64,000 nt of DNA, taken from contig JAWXCK010000283.1 in assembly GCA_034408855.1 (NCBI GenBank), positions 42,738 to 106,737 of the forward strand, read 5' to 3'. Shown piece after piece: positions 39,766-47,714 of the stretch. Below the pieces are notes generated by a model. That model had not been told where the DNA came from. It ran no database searches and was given only the letters and a program-made list of their open reading frames with translations. A program made the translations under genes and the position numbers. Positions within the stretch are counted from its first letter, which is position 1. Every line of letters starts with the position of its first letter. This DNA is from JAIYDQ01 sp034408855. GTDB lineage: Bacteria > Planctomycetota > Planctomycetia > Pirellulales > Pirellulaceae.

Positions 39766-42700
39766 TTAAAACGAGCGTTTTTCCAGACGCATGTTCAGCC
39801 CGAGACCACGGATTTCATTGGTGAGCACGTCAAAGCTGGCTGGCGTTCCGGCTTCAAGCGTGTTTTCACCCTTGACCATCGATTCGTAAATCTTCGTTCG
39901 CCCCTCGACGTCGTCGCTCTTGACGGTAAGCAATTCTTGAAGAATGTAAGCAGCACCGTAGGCTTCGAGTGCCCACACTTCCATTTCCCCAAAGCGTTGA
40001 CCACCAAAGCGAGCTTTACCGCCCAGCGGCTGTTGCGTAATCAACGAGTAAGGACCAGTGCTTCGAGCGTGAACCTTGTCGTCGACAAGATGGTGCAACT
40101 TGAGCATATAGATGTAGCCGACCGTAGTCTCCTGCTCCATCGGCTCACCAGTGCGACCATCGGTCAATCGAATCTTGCCGTGTCGAGGCAATCCAGCCAC
40201 TTCCAATGCGTCGTTGATATCCGTTTCCGTTGCTCCATCAAAGACGGGCGTGATCGCCTGAAAACCTGACTTGGCACCAGCCCAACCAAGGTGGGTTTCC
40301 AAAATCTGACCGACGTTCATACGGCTCGGAACCCCAAGCGGGTTCAACATGATCTGGAGCGGTGTTCCGTCAGGCAAGAACGGCATATCTTCGACCGGCA
40401 ACACTTTGGAGATAACTCCCTTGTTACCGTGTCGACCAGCCATCTTGTCACCAACGCTGATCACTCGCTTGGTAGCAATGTAAACCTTGACCATCTGGAG
40501 CACACCGCTGCGAAGTTCATCGCCGCGCTTCATACTGTTGACATGCCGGTCGCGGATGTCCAACGCCTGCTCGACGGCTGGCCACAAGTTCTTATGAACC
40601 TTTTTGACCTCCGAATGCAAACCTTCGTCGATCCGATTGAGCAATCGCGAAAGGTTGAAGGTCAAGGCTTTCTCGGCCAAAAACTTCGGATCTTGACCAC
40701 CGGTCAATGGCGTCCCGTCTTCATCGACGTACTTGCCGCCGATGACTTTTTCCAATTCATCAGCGATCGCCGAGAATGCGACGGCGATTTCTTGGTTCCC
40801 TTCGGTTTCAATTAGCTTGAGTTGGCGTTCGAATTCCTTTCGCTCATCTTCCGATAGACTCATTCGTCGCGAGAACTTCTGAGTATCGATGACGATCCCT
40901 TCGACCCCGGAGCTAACTTCTAGCGAATCGTTCTTAACGTCTTCGCCAGCACGACCGAAAATCGCATGCAGCAATTTTTCTTCCGGTGTCAGTTCAGTCT
41001 TGCTCTTCGGCGAAACTTTACCGACTAGAATATCGCCAGGTCGAACATACGTTCCAACTTGAACAATCCCGGTTTCGTCGAGACTTCGCAAAGCCTTTTC
41101 GCTCACATTCGGAATGTCGCGAGTGAACTCTTCTCGACCCAATTTGGTTTCGCGAATTTCGACATCGAACTCTTCGATGTGAATCGAAGTATAAACGTCC
41201 TGCTTCACCAACTCTTCGCTGATGATGATCGCATCTTCATAGTTGTAGCCATCGAACGACATGAACCCGACCAGAACATTCCGTCCAAGGGCAAGTTCGC
41301 CGTGGAAGGTCGAAGCACCGTCAGCGAGAACTTGACCTTTTTCGACCTTGTCGCCCAGAGCCACAATCGGCTTCTGGTTCAAACAAGTTCGTTCGTTCAA
41401 GCCCTGGTATTTCTTCAACAGATAGATATCCGTTCCGACTTCGATTCGCGTGCAGTCGACGAAGGTTACTTTGCCAGCTTTCTTGGCGCGAACGATCATC
41501 GCGCTGTTGTAAGCGACTTCTTTTTCTAGACCTGTTCCGACAATAGGTGGCTCGGGGACGAGCAACGGTACGGCTTGTCGCTGCATGTTCGAACCCATCA
41601 ATGCGCGGTTAGCATCGTCGTGCTCCAAAAATGGAATCAGACCCGCCGATACTCCGATCATTTGACTCGGCGCAATATCCATAAACTGAACTTGCGATGG
41701 AGGGGCAATCTCGAAGTCGCTTCGGTGACGAGCGATCAAGCCTGGTCCTGGAACAAGGTGGGAATCCTTGACCGCCAAGTCGGCTGGCCCGATATACGCA
41801 TCCGCTTCTTCGTCGGCTCGCAGCCAGACCACTTCGTCGGTGACTTTGCCTTCGGTAACCTTGCGGTACGGCGTTACTAAAAACCCGTAGGAATCCACAC
41901 CGGCATAGATCGACAAAGAACTGATCAGGCCAATGTTCGTACCTTCAGGCGTTTCGATCGGGCAGATTCGACCATAGTGCGAAATGTGAACGTCTCGGAC
42001 TTCGAAGCCGGCACGTTTACGATTCAAACCGCCAGGTCCGAGGGCCGATAGCCGTCGCTCATGGGTAAGCTGCGACAACGGGTTCGTCTGGTCAACGACT
42101 TGCGATAGCTCACCGCGACCAAAGAAATATTCGATCGCTGCGCTGATGCTCTTCGGATTGACCAACGAACGTGGAGTCATATCTTCGACTTCCTTCAAGC
42201 TCATCCGTTCTTGGACGGTGCGTCGAAGCTTCAAGAAGCCTTTTCGAAGTTCTTCGCAAGCCAATTCGTCGATCGTTCGCAACCGACGATTTCCCAAATG
42301 GTCAATGTCGTCGTAATGCGAGCCACCTTCGGAATCGAACAAGTCGATCAAGTACTTAATCGAAGCGACCAAATCGTCAGGCCGAAGCGTCATTTCATCT
42401 TCAGGCACCTGTAGGTTCAGCTTGCGATTCAATCGGAACCGACCAACGCGACCCAACCGATATCGATTCGCATCGAAGAATTTTTCGTGGAAGAGCGTGC
42501 GCGCCTTTTCCAACTGCGGCGGGTTACCCGGTCGCAATCGTTGATAGATTCGTAGCAAGGCCTCTTCGTGGCTAGCCGTGTTGTCTTCGCCCAACGAGTT
42601 AATAACGTACGAGACTTTTGGACTGTCCATGACTTCGACTGACTTGACGCCGGTCGTGCAGATCAGCTCGGCCATTTCCTTACTGATCTTTTGGCCAGCG

Positions 42701-43485
42701 TCAAGAATAATTTCGCCGGCTCGGTCGCTCGACGTTGGATAGACGATATCGTCGACCGAGATCTTTCCTTCGAGCTTGACAGCGCTGCGTCCATCGCTGA
42801 TCTTCTCGTCTCGCGTCTCATAAAAGGCCTGAAGCAACTGAGCGTCGGTGCTGTAGATCGGGCTCATCGCACGCAGAAGCGTCATCACCGAAAACTTACC
42901 GCTTTGGTCGATACGCACCGACAAGCTATCTTTCTTCGTGACGTTGACTTCGATCCAGCTTCCTCGTTCAGGAATCACGCGAGCGCTAGGCACCTTGCGG
43001 TTCGAAGTACCTTCTTCTTCCTCGACGAAATCGACGCCCGGCGAACGATGCAACTGACTGACTACGACGCGTTCAGCACCGTTGATGATGAATTCGCCAC
43101 CGCCGAGCATGACGGGGACATCCCCCAAGTAAACTTCTTCTTCGAGCGGCTGTTCGCGATTGAGTCGTAACCAAACCTTGAGCGGCTTGCCGAACGTTAA
43201 ACGAAGCTGGCGACATTCTTCGGGCGTGTATCGAGGCTTGCCAAGCTCGTAGCGCAGATACTCGAGCGATACGGTTTTGTCGTAGCTTTCGATCGGAAAG
43301 ATTTCACGGAAAACCGATTCCAGACCTTGATTCTTGCGCTTGTCAGGTGCAATATCCTCCTGCAAGAACGCTTCATAGGAAGCGGTCTGGAGAACGGTCA
43401 AATTCGGGATCGGGAACGCATGACGCCCCGAACCAAATTGGCGCACGGAAGTAGGTTGTAAACGACGGTTCGAAGATGTTGCCAT
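39766..43485 (-). CDS. rpoB: RNA polymerase beta subunit
   Basis: The 1239-residue beta subunit forms the other side of the polymerase active site and binds rifampicin. Signatures: VSQLHRSPGVDF near residue 140, SALGPGGLNRKRAGFEVRDVH near 480, ICPIETPEGTNIGLISSL, GYNYEDAIIISEELV near 745, MAGRHGNKGVISKVLP near 990 and KARFGGQRFGEMEVWALEAYGA near 1160. In the rifampicin pocket, the stretch LSQVVDQTNPLSQLTHERRLS keeps the key Asp, His and Ser positions but has VV where E. coli has FM, which may affect drug binding. It is shorter than E. coli beta (1342) because of missing lineage-specific insertions. It follows a 537-base gap after rplL. Confidence 0.98.
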   Translation of the reverse strand: MATSSNRRLQPTSVRQFGSGRHAFPIPNLTVLQTASYEAFLQEDIAPDKRKNQGLESVFREIFPIESYDKTVSLEYLRYELGKPRYTPEECRQLRLTFGKPLKVWLRLNREQPLEEEVYLGDVPVMLGGGEFIINGAERVVVSQLHRSPGVDFVEEEEGTSNRKVPSARVIPERGSWIEVNVTKKDSLSVRIDQSGKFSVMTLLRAMSPIYSTDAQLLQAFYETRDEKISDGRSAVKLEGKISVDDIVYPTSSDRAGEIILDAGQKISKEMAELICTTGVKSVEVMDSPKVSYVINSLGEDNTASHEEALLRIYQRLRPGNPPQLEKARTLFHEKFFDANRYRLGRVGRFRLNRKLNLQVPEDEMTLRPDDLVASIKYLIDLFDSEGGSHYDDIDHLGNRRLRTIDELACEELRKGFLKLRRTVQERMSLKEVEDMTPRSLVNPKSISAAIEYFFGRGELSQVVDQTNPLSQLTHERRLSALGPGGLNRKRAGFEVRDVHISHYGRICPIETPEGTNIGLISSLSIYAGVDSYGFLVTPYRKVTEGKVTDEVVWLRADEEADAYIGPADLAVKDSHLVPGPGLIARHRSDFEIAPPSQVQFMDIAPSQMIGVSAGLIPFLEHDDANRALMGSNMQRQAVPLLVPEPPIVGTGLEKEVAYNSAMIVRAKKAGKVTFVDCTRIEVGTDIYLLKKYQGLNERTCLNQKPIVALGDKVEKGQVLADGASTFHGELALGRNVLVGFMSFDGYNYEDAIIISEELVKQDVYTSIHIEEFDVEIRETKLGREEFTRDIPNVSEKALRSLDETGIVQVGTYVRPGDILVGKVSPKSKTELTPEEKLLHAIFGRAGEDVKNDSLEVSSGVEGIVIDTQKFSRRMSLSEDERKEFERQLKLIETEGNQEIAVAFSAIADELEKVIGGKYVDEDGTPLTGGQDPKFLAEKALTFNLSRLLNRIDEGLHSEVKKVHKNLWPAVEQALDIRDRHVNSMKRGDELRSGVLQMVKVYIATKRVISVGDKMAGRHGNKGVISKVLPVEDMPFLPDGTPLQIMLNPLGVPSRMNVGQILETHLGWAGAKSGFQAITPVFDGATETDINDALEVAGLPRHGKIRLTDGRTGEPMEQETTVGYIYMLKLHHLVDDKVHARSTGPYSLITQQPLGGKARFGGQRFGEMEVWALEAYGAAYILQELLTVKSDDVEGRTKIYESMVKGENTLEAGTPASFDVLTNEIRGLGLNMRLEKRSF

Positions 43486-43714
43486 AAAGCGAGCAGACTC
43501 CGCAATTCAATCAAACGGTTATGGATCAAACAACTACAGCTAGGACAAATGATGAAGCAAAAAATCGCTTAACAAAGGATTCCAAATATCGAAGACGAAC
43601 AAACACCAATCGATCGCATATCTTCAAAAAATAAGCGCGCACAGATAGCGTCCCACGCATAAGCGCGCTTCGATAAGAATCCCGAGTAGCACCCAAGCCA
43701 GCATCCACGGCAAT

Positions 43715-43744
43715 AGTGTAGCGTAACATGCCAAACCTCGTAAA
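43715..43744 (-). promoter_or_regulatory. Possible internal promoter for rpoBC
   Basis: On the minus strand TTTACG (43744-43739) and TACACT (43720-43715) are separated by 18 bases and point toward rpoB, about 220 bases downstream. Both boxes differ from consensus in two positions. It is a candidate only, supported by its place in an unusually long operon spacer. Confidence 0.3.
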
Positions 43745-43848
43745 CCGGATTTGGATGGTAAAAAGACGAAAATTCAAACCCATTCCCGTAATCTTGCTCG
43801 CAACTATCCGCTTGCATTCCGAATAAGCACGCCCAACGGTGCCTGATT

Positions 43849-43872
43849 CGGCCTTGGAGCAATCCAAGGCCG
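43849..43872 (-). promoter_or_regulatory. Perfect 10-bp hairpin between rplL and rpoB
   Basis: Arms 43849-43858 and 43863-43872 (CGGCCTTGGA with its complement) pair perfectly around a four-base loop. No U-run follows on the minus strand, so it is more like an RNA-processing or attenuator stem than an intrinsic terminator. Confidence 0.65.
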
Positions 43873-44022
43873 GAATCTTACCGCAAAGCCACTTTCGGAC
43901 CCATCGTTCGCTGGAACCGATAAATTTGGAGCAAATTTTGCAAAAGCTTCAAATTTACCGCCGACCTTCCATGTCCGCGACGCGACGTTTTCATATCGGG
44001 TTCAATTCAGGGCGACGACGAA

Positions 44023-44424
44023 CTACTTGAGTTCGACGGTCGCTCCGGCTTCGGTCAATTGAGCCTTGATCTTTTCAGCATCTTCCTTCGAAGCGCCTTC
44101 CTTGATCTTGGCTGGGACCGCTTCCACCAACTTCTTAGCATCCATCAAGGACGCGCCGGTGATGTTCTTGACGACCTTAACGACTTCGAGCTTCTTATCA
44201 CCAAAGCTCGACATAATGACATCGAACTCGGTCTGCTCGACGGCAACCGGAGCGGCGGCACCAGCGGCTGGCGCCATCATTACGGCACCGCCTGCGGCAG
44301 CTTCGATTCCATGAACTTCCTTGAGATAGTCGCTAAGCTCTTTCGCTTGCTTAAGCGTGAGCGTGACGATCTTCTCGCCAAGGCTCTTGATTTCTTCCGC
44401 AAAAGCGGTGGCTGATTCAGACAT
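44023..44424 (-). CDS. rplL: 50S ribosomal protein L7/L12
   Basis: The 133-residue protein of the L12 stalk recruits GTPase factors to the ribosome. The N-terminal dimerisation region (IVTLTLKQAKELSDYLKEVHGIEAA) is followed by an Ala-rich hinge (APAAGAAAPVAV) and the C-terminal factor-binding domain EFDVIMSSFGDKKLEVVKVVKNITG... LMDAKKLVEAVP. The length is normal (about 121-130). It starts 41 bases after rplJ, which is the usual stalk pair, and is followed by the long spacer before rpoB. Confidence 0.97.
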   Translation of the reverse strand: MSESATAFAEEIKSLGEKIVTLTLKQAKELSDYLKEVHGIEAAAGGAVMMAPAAGAAAPVAVEQTEFDVIMSSFGDKKLEVVKVVKNITGASLMDAKKLVEAVPAKIKEGASKEDAEKIKAQLTEAGATVELK

Positions 44425-44465
44425 ATTACTTACACCTTCAAAAAGAAACTAAACCCGATTCGACA

Positions 44466-44990
44466 TTACTCTTCTTGTTTTTCGATGATCTTCTTAATTT
44501 GGCTTGCCAACTTACGACCACCACCGACCAATTGACCCGCCAAATTCGCGCCAGGAGCGAGGATTTGACCGACCAACATTGCAATCTGCTCTTGGCGGCT
44601 AGGCCATTTGCTGATCACTTTGACTTTTTCTGCACTCAAAGCTTCGCCATCCATGACGCCGCCTTTGATCTCGAACAGCTTATACGGCCCAACATTGCTG
44701 ATCGCCGTGACTTCCTTGGCGAGTGTGACAAAGTCTTCGCAGCCGTAAGCAATTGCAATCGTTCCATTGGCATCATCGAAAGCTGGCCGAAGCGAAGTGC
44801 CTTCGGTCGCTCGTGCCGCCATTGTTCGTTTGACCACCAAGAGCGAAATTCCTTTGCTTCGGAACTCCCTTCTTAGATCGCAGTTCGCGTTGCCCGTAAG
44901 GCCAACGACATTCACCAAGATGGCGTCCGAGACACCGTCCAAGCGATTGCTAATATCACGCGACACGAGTCGCTTTACAAGTTTACTCAT
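44466..44990 (-). CDS. rplJ: 50S ribosomal protein L10
   Basis: The 174-residue L10 anchors L12 dimers to the 23S rRNA. It matches the family: an N-terminal rRNA-binding domain (DGVSDAILVNVVGLTGNANCDLRREFRSKG), the ISLLVVKRTMAARA segment, FEIKGGVMDGEALSAEKV and a C-terminal helix (LASQIKKIIEKQEE) that binds L12. The gap to rplA upstream is only 14 bases, too short for the usual L10 autoregulatory leader, so any such element must lie within rplA or elsewhere. Confidence 0.96.
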   Translation of the reverse strand: MSKLVKRLVSRDISNRLDGVSDAILVNVVGLTGNANCDLRREFRSKGISLLVVKRTMAARATEGTSLRPAFDDANGTIAIAYGCEDFVTLAKEVTAISNVGPYKLFEIKGGVMDGEALSAEKVKVISKWPSRQEQIAMLVGQILAPGANLAGQLVGGGRKLASQIKKIIEKQEE

Positions 44991-45004
44991 CTATTGATTC
45001 TCCC

Positions 45005-45685
45005 TTAGCTAGCCACGCGAACACTGGGCGACATGGTTGCACAAATCGCAATCGACTTGACGTAGTTCCCTTTGACCGAGTTCGGCTTCAGCGAATTCAC
45101 GTAGTTGATAAATGCAGAGATATTGTCCATAAGCTGGGCAGCGTCGAAGCTCATCTTTCCGACGACGGCATGTAGGTTTCCACCCTTATCGTTTCGAAAC
45201 TCGACCTTACCCGCTTTATATTCTTTGACAACGCGAGCGACATCGGTCGTCACGGTTCCAGCACGCGGAGAAGGCATAAGACCACGCGGTCCCAAAACCT
45301 TTCCAAGCGGTCCGACTTGACCCATCATGTCAGGTGTCGCAATGCAGACATCGAAATCAAGAAAACCATCTTTGATTTTCTTAGTCAGGTCCTCTGCGCC
45401 GACCACATCCGCACCGGCTTCGAGAGCTAGTTTCGCCAAGTCACCCTTGGCAAAAACAATGACGCGCTGAACTTTTCCAATGCCGTGCGGCAAGACGACG
45501 CTTCCGCGAACCAATTGATCCGCCTGAGACGGATCGATACCGAGATTCATATGAATCTCGACCGTTTGATCGAACTTTCTAGCGACGAAACCCTTGAGGG
45601 CTTCGACGGCTTGCTGCAACGGCACCGGATCTTTTCCAGGAGCATTGGTCAGCATTTTTTTCATGGCTTTCGTTGATTTGACCAT
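45005..45685 (-). CDS. rplA: 50S ribosomal protein L1
   Basis: The 226-residue L1 forms the mobile L1 stalk at the E site. Typical segments are FDQTVEIHMNLGIDPSQADQ, SVVLPHGIGKVQRVIVFAKG, VCIATPDMMGQVGPLGKVLG and PRGLMPSPRAGTVT. In many bacteria it also represses its own operon by binding the message. It starts three bases after rplK. The C-terminus (GNYVKSIAICATMSPSVRVAS) is normal. Confidence 0.97.
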   Translation of the reverse strand: MVKSTKAMKKMLTNAPGKDPVPLQQAVEALKGFVARKFDQTVEIHMNLGIDPSQADQLVRGSVVLPHGIGKVQRVIVFAKGDLAKLALEAGADVVGAEDLTKKIKDGFLDFDVCIATPDMMGQVGPLGKVLGPRGLMPSPRAGTVTTDVARVVKEYKAGKVEFRNDKGGNLHAVVGKMSFDAAQLMDNISAFINYVNSLKPNSVKGNYVKSIAICATMSPSVRVAS

Positions 45686-45688
45686 CGA

Positions 45689-46114
45689 TTAACCTTCCAC
45701 CTCAATTCCCATGCTCCGAGCAGTACCTTCGATCATGCGTCGAGCATGCTCCAGGTCTCGGGCATTCAAATCCGCCATTTTCTTTTTGCAAATCTCTACA
45801 ACTTGCTCGGCCGTTACCTTGCCAACTTTTACCTTGTGCGGCTCTCCCGAGCCGCTCTTCAGACCGGCTGCGATCTTCAGCAAAGCGGAGGCTGGAGGGC
45901 TTTTTGTTTTGAACTCGAAGGTTCGATCCGAATAGATCGACACGACGACAGGAATCGGGGTTCCGTTATACTCGCGTGTTCTTTCATTGAACTGCGAAAC
46001 GAACTGCCCCAAGTTCACCCCGAACTTACCGAGCGACGTACCCACTGGCGGCGCGGGCGTTGCCTGGCCTCCAGGTACTTGAAATTTTGCTTGACCGACT
46101 AACTGCTTGGCCAT
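45689..46114 (-). CDS. rplK: 50S ribosomal protein L11
   Basis: The 141-residue L11 forms the GTPase-associated centre with L10-L12. The N-terminal domain reads KFQVPGGQATPAPPVGTSLGKFGVN with the proline-rich thiopeptide-binding stretch; the C-terminal RNA-binding domain reads TFEFKTKSPPASALLKIAAG and ends IEGTARSMGIEVEG. The length is exactly normal. It lies between nusG (105-base gap) and rplA (three-base gap). The spacer before it is where an L1 target site would be expected, but I could not identify one with confidence. Confidence 0.97.
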   Translation of the reverse strand: MAKQLVGQAKFQVPGGQATPAPPVGTSLGKFGVNLGQFVSQFNERTREYNGTPIPVVVSIYSDRTFEFKTKSPPASALLKIAAGLKSGSGEPHKVKVGKVTAEQVVEICKKKMADLNARDLEHARRMIEGTARSMGIEVEG

Positions 46115-46219
46115 AGTTTGGCTTACCTACCGATCGAATTACTTAAACTTATTTTGAATGAACTGTTGATAACGCTAGACATCGAACCAAAGTTGCAGGC
46201 GGCTTGCGACGCTTGACCG

Positions 46220-46807
46220 CTAAATCGCCTCGATCTGCCAGTGATCGAGCTCGACTGGCGTACTGCGACCGAAGATACTAATGATCACCGTGACCCGTCC
46301 GTTGGCTTCATCGATACGATCGACTTCGCCTTCTAGATTTTGAAAGTTCCCTTCCTTAACCCGAACATGATCGCCGTTACGGAACGGAATGGTGGTCTTG
46401 AGCGTCTGCTCTTCTTCGGCGTCCGGGTAAACCATCTTAATGATTCGCTCGACTTCGCCGTCGTTCATCGGAGTCGGTTTTCCAGCAGCACCAGTGAAGT
46501 CGCCGATCCCAGGCGTTTCTCGAACAAGAAACCAACTCTCGTCGGTAATTCCCATTCGGATCATCAAGTAACCGGGATAGAGCTTGCGCTTTACAACTTT
46601 GCGCTTACCGGCTCGCGTGAACTCGACAACATCTTCGGTCGGAACCAAGATTTCGGCAAAAAGCTCCTTGAAGCCGGACAATGCAATCCGCTTCTGCAGC
46701 GCCTCGCGAATCGTATCTTCGCGATTGAAAGCAACCTTCAGAATGTACCAGCGCAACGGTGGCTCGGGTGCTTCCTCGGATAGAGATGCCTGATGTAATT
46801 CGCTCAC
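46220..46807 (-). CDS. nusG: Transcription termination/antitermination factor NusG
   Basis: NusG binds RNA polymerase and couples it to Rho or the ribosome. The start is placed at GTG 46807 (VSELHQASLSEE), which has GAAGG seven bases upstream; a TTG at 46843 in frame is less likely. The 195-residue product has the NGN domain (RWYILKVAFNREDTIREAL... KRKLYPGYLMIRMGI... SWFLVRETPGIGDFTG) and the KOW domain (PFRNGDHVRVKEGNFQNLEG... VTVIISIFGRSTPVELD). It sits in the standard secE-nusG-rplK order. Confidence 0.96.
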   Translation of the reverse strand: MSELHQASLSEEAPEPPLRWYILKVAFNREDTIREALQKRIALSGFKELFAEILVPTEDVVEFTRAGKRKVVKRKLYPGYLMIRMGITDESWFLVRETPGIGDFTGAAGKPTPMNDGEVERIIKMVYPDAEEEQTLKTTIPFRNGDHVRVKEGNFQNLEGEVDRIDEANGRVTVIISIFGRSTPVELDHWQIEAI

Positions 46808-47014
46808 TGTCAAACCTTCGCGCCAGTACTGTCGAACCGCCAACCCAAAACGATCATGCTGTCAAAACCAGACAACTAACCGCAATATGCAGGCGAATCT
46901 CCTGGCTTATGCCTTATCGAAGCAACTGAAAAAACACACCGAAAAGTTTCCTAAAACTATGAGTTTCAGGCACTGCTTTCGACAATTTCCCAGCCAACTC
47001 GACGAAGTCTTAAC

Positions 47015-47467
47015 CTAAGAAATCTTTAACCATTGGAATATTGTTACCCACAACAAATCGTAGCCGAATAACAATAAAGCCAAAAATGCAATCGTAAATA
47101 TAACAACCAACGCAGCTCTGTAAAGCTCAGGCCACGATGGCCACGAAACTTTATTGAGCTCCGCTTCTACCGAAATCAAAAAATCGGCAAAACGCGGCCA
47201 GTTTACCAACCGGTAACCGACCCACATACCAATCAAGAACATCACCAGCGGTATAAACCACTTCAGCGATGTCGCTTGCCAACCAGCGCCAAAATTGGCG
47301 TCGATTAAAAACGTTTCGTAAAACCGCCACGAACCAAGAAAGCACGTCAGCCAGATCGCCAAACAGGTGACCTGCCGGACCATACGGCCTTGATTTCGCT
47401 TGTAAACTTCCGTCAGCAGCAATTCGCCCCAAAAGGAGCGTGTACTTACGGTATCGTTCGTCGACAT
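47015..47467 (-). CDS. secE: Preprotein translocase subunit SecE
   Basis: A 150-residue SecE. The conserved C-terminal part is FLISVEAELNKVSWPSWPELYRA followed by the essential membrane helix ALVVIFTIAFLALLLFGYDL. Two more hydrophobic segments lie upstream (CLAIWLTCFLGSWRFYE, about residues 34-51, and LKWFIPLVMFLIGMWVGY), so this is a long, three-helix form like that of E. coli rather than the 60-residue minimal type. With SecY it forms the translocon. It lies between tRNA-Trp and nusG as is common in bacteria. Confidence 0.94.
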   Translation of the reverse strand: MSTNDTVSTRSFWGELLLTEVYKRNQGRMVRQVTCLAIWLTCFLGSWRFYETFLIDANFGAGWQATSLKWFIPLVMFLIGMWVGYRLVNWPRFADFLISVEAELNKVSWPSWPELYRAALVVIFTIAFLALLLFGYDLLWVTIFQWLKIS

Positions 47468-47538
47468 CGGTTTAACTACTTCAACTTTGTTCTATCGGAA
47501 TGGACTGGCCAGCGACTAATCTCGCCGGCGACCAGCAG

Positions 47539-47611
47539 CAGGGGCGGAGGGAATCGAACCCGCAACCGCCGGTTTTGGAAACCGGTGCTCTGCCAATTGA
47601 GCTACACCCCT
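47539..47611 (-). tRNA. tRNA-Trp (CCA)
   Basis: The cloverleaf is complete, with acceptor AGGGGTG/CGCCCCT, D arm GCTC...GAGC, anticodon arm CCGGT-TTCCAAA-ACCGG with anticodon CCA, and T arm with GGTTCGATTCC. The discriminator is G; the 3' CCA is not encoded. It lies between tuf and secE, a common bacterial position. Confidence 0.95.
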
Positions 47612-47622
47612 GAAGGAAAACA

Positions 47623-47642
47623 CTGGCCGCCATAGCGGCCAG
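47623..47642 (-). terminator. Hairpin between tuf and tRNA-Trp
   Basis: CTGGCCGC (47623-47630) and GCGGCCAG (47635-47642) form a perfect eight-base stem with a four-base loop. On the minus strand it is followed by TGTTTTCC, giving it the look of an intrinsic terminator or an RNA-processing site downstream of tuf. If it terminates, secE and the genes after it need another promoter. Confidence 0.5.
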
Positions 47643-47714
47643 CATTCTGTTCGCTCGATCGGTTCAAACGATCTCTTACCTTCGAGAAGCGAGCTATCGC
47701 CGCCCGAATACAAT

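Larger units (their letters stand above)
43486..44022. other. Long rplL-rpoB spacer, no gene supported
   Basis: At 537 bases this is the longest gap in the operon. The possible frame 43526-43867 (minus, 113 codons) has no recognisable protein character. The region holds a strong hairpin (43849-43872) and a possible promoter (43715-43744). In E. coli the equivalent spacer contains an attenuator and an RNase III site that set the ratio of ribosomal protein to polymerase expression, and a similar role is likely here. Confidence 0.65.

Noticed and set aside
43526..43867. 113-codon frame in the rplL-rpoB spacer
   Set aside because: No domain, no start signal, and the hairpin and promoter-like features explain the region better.
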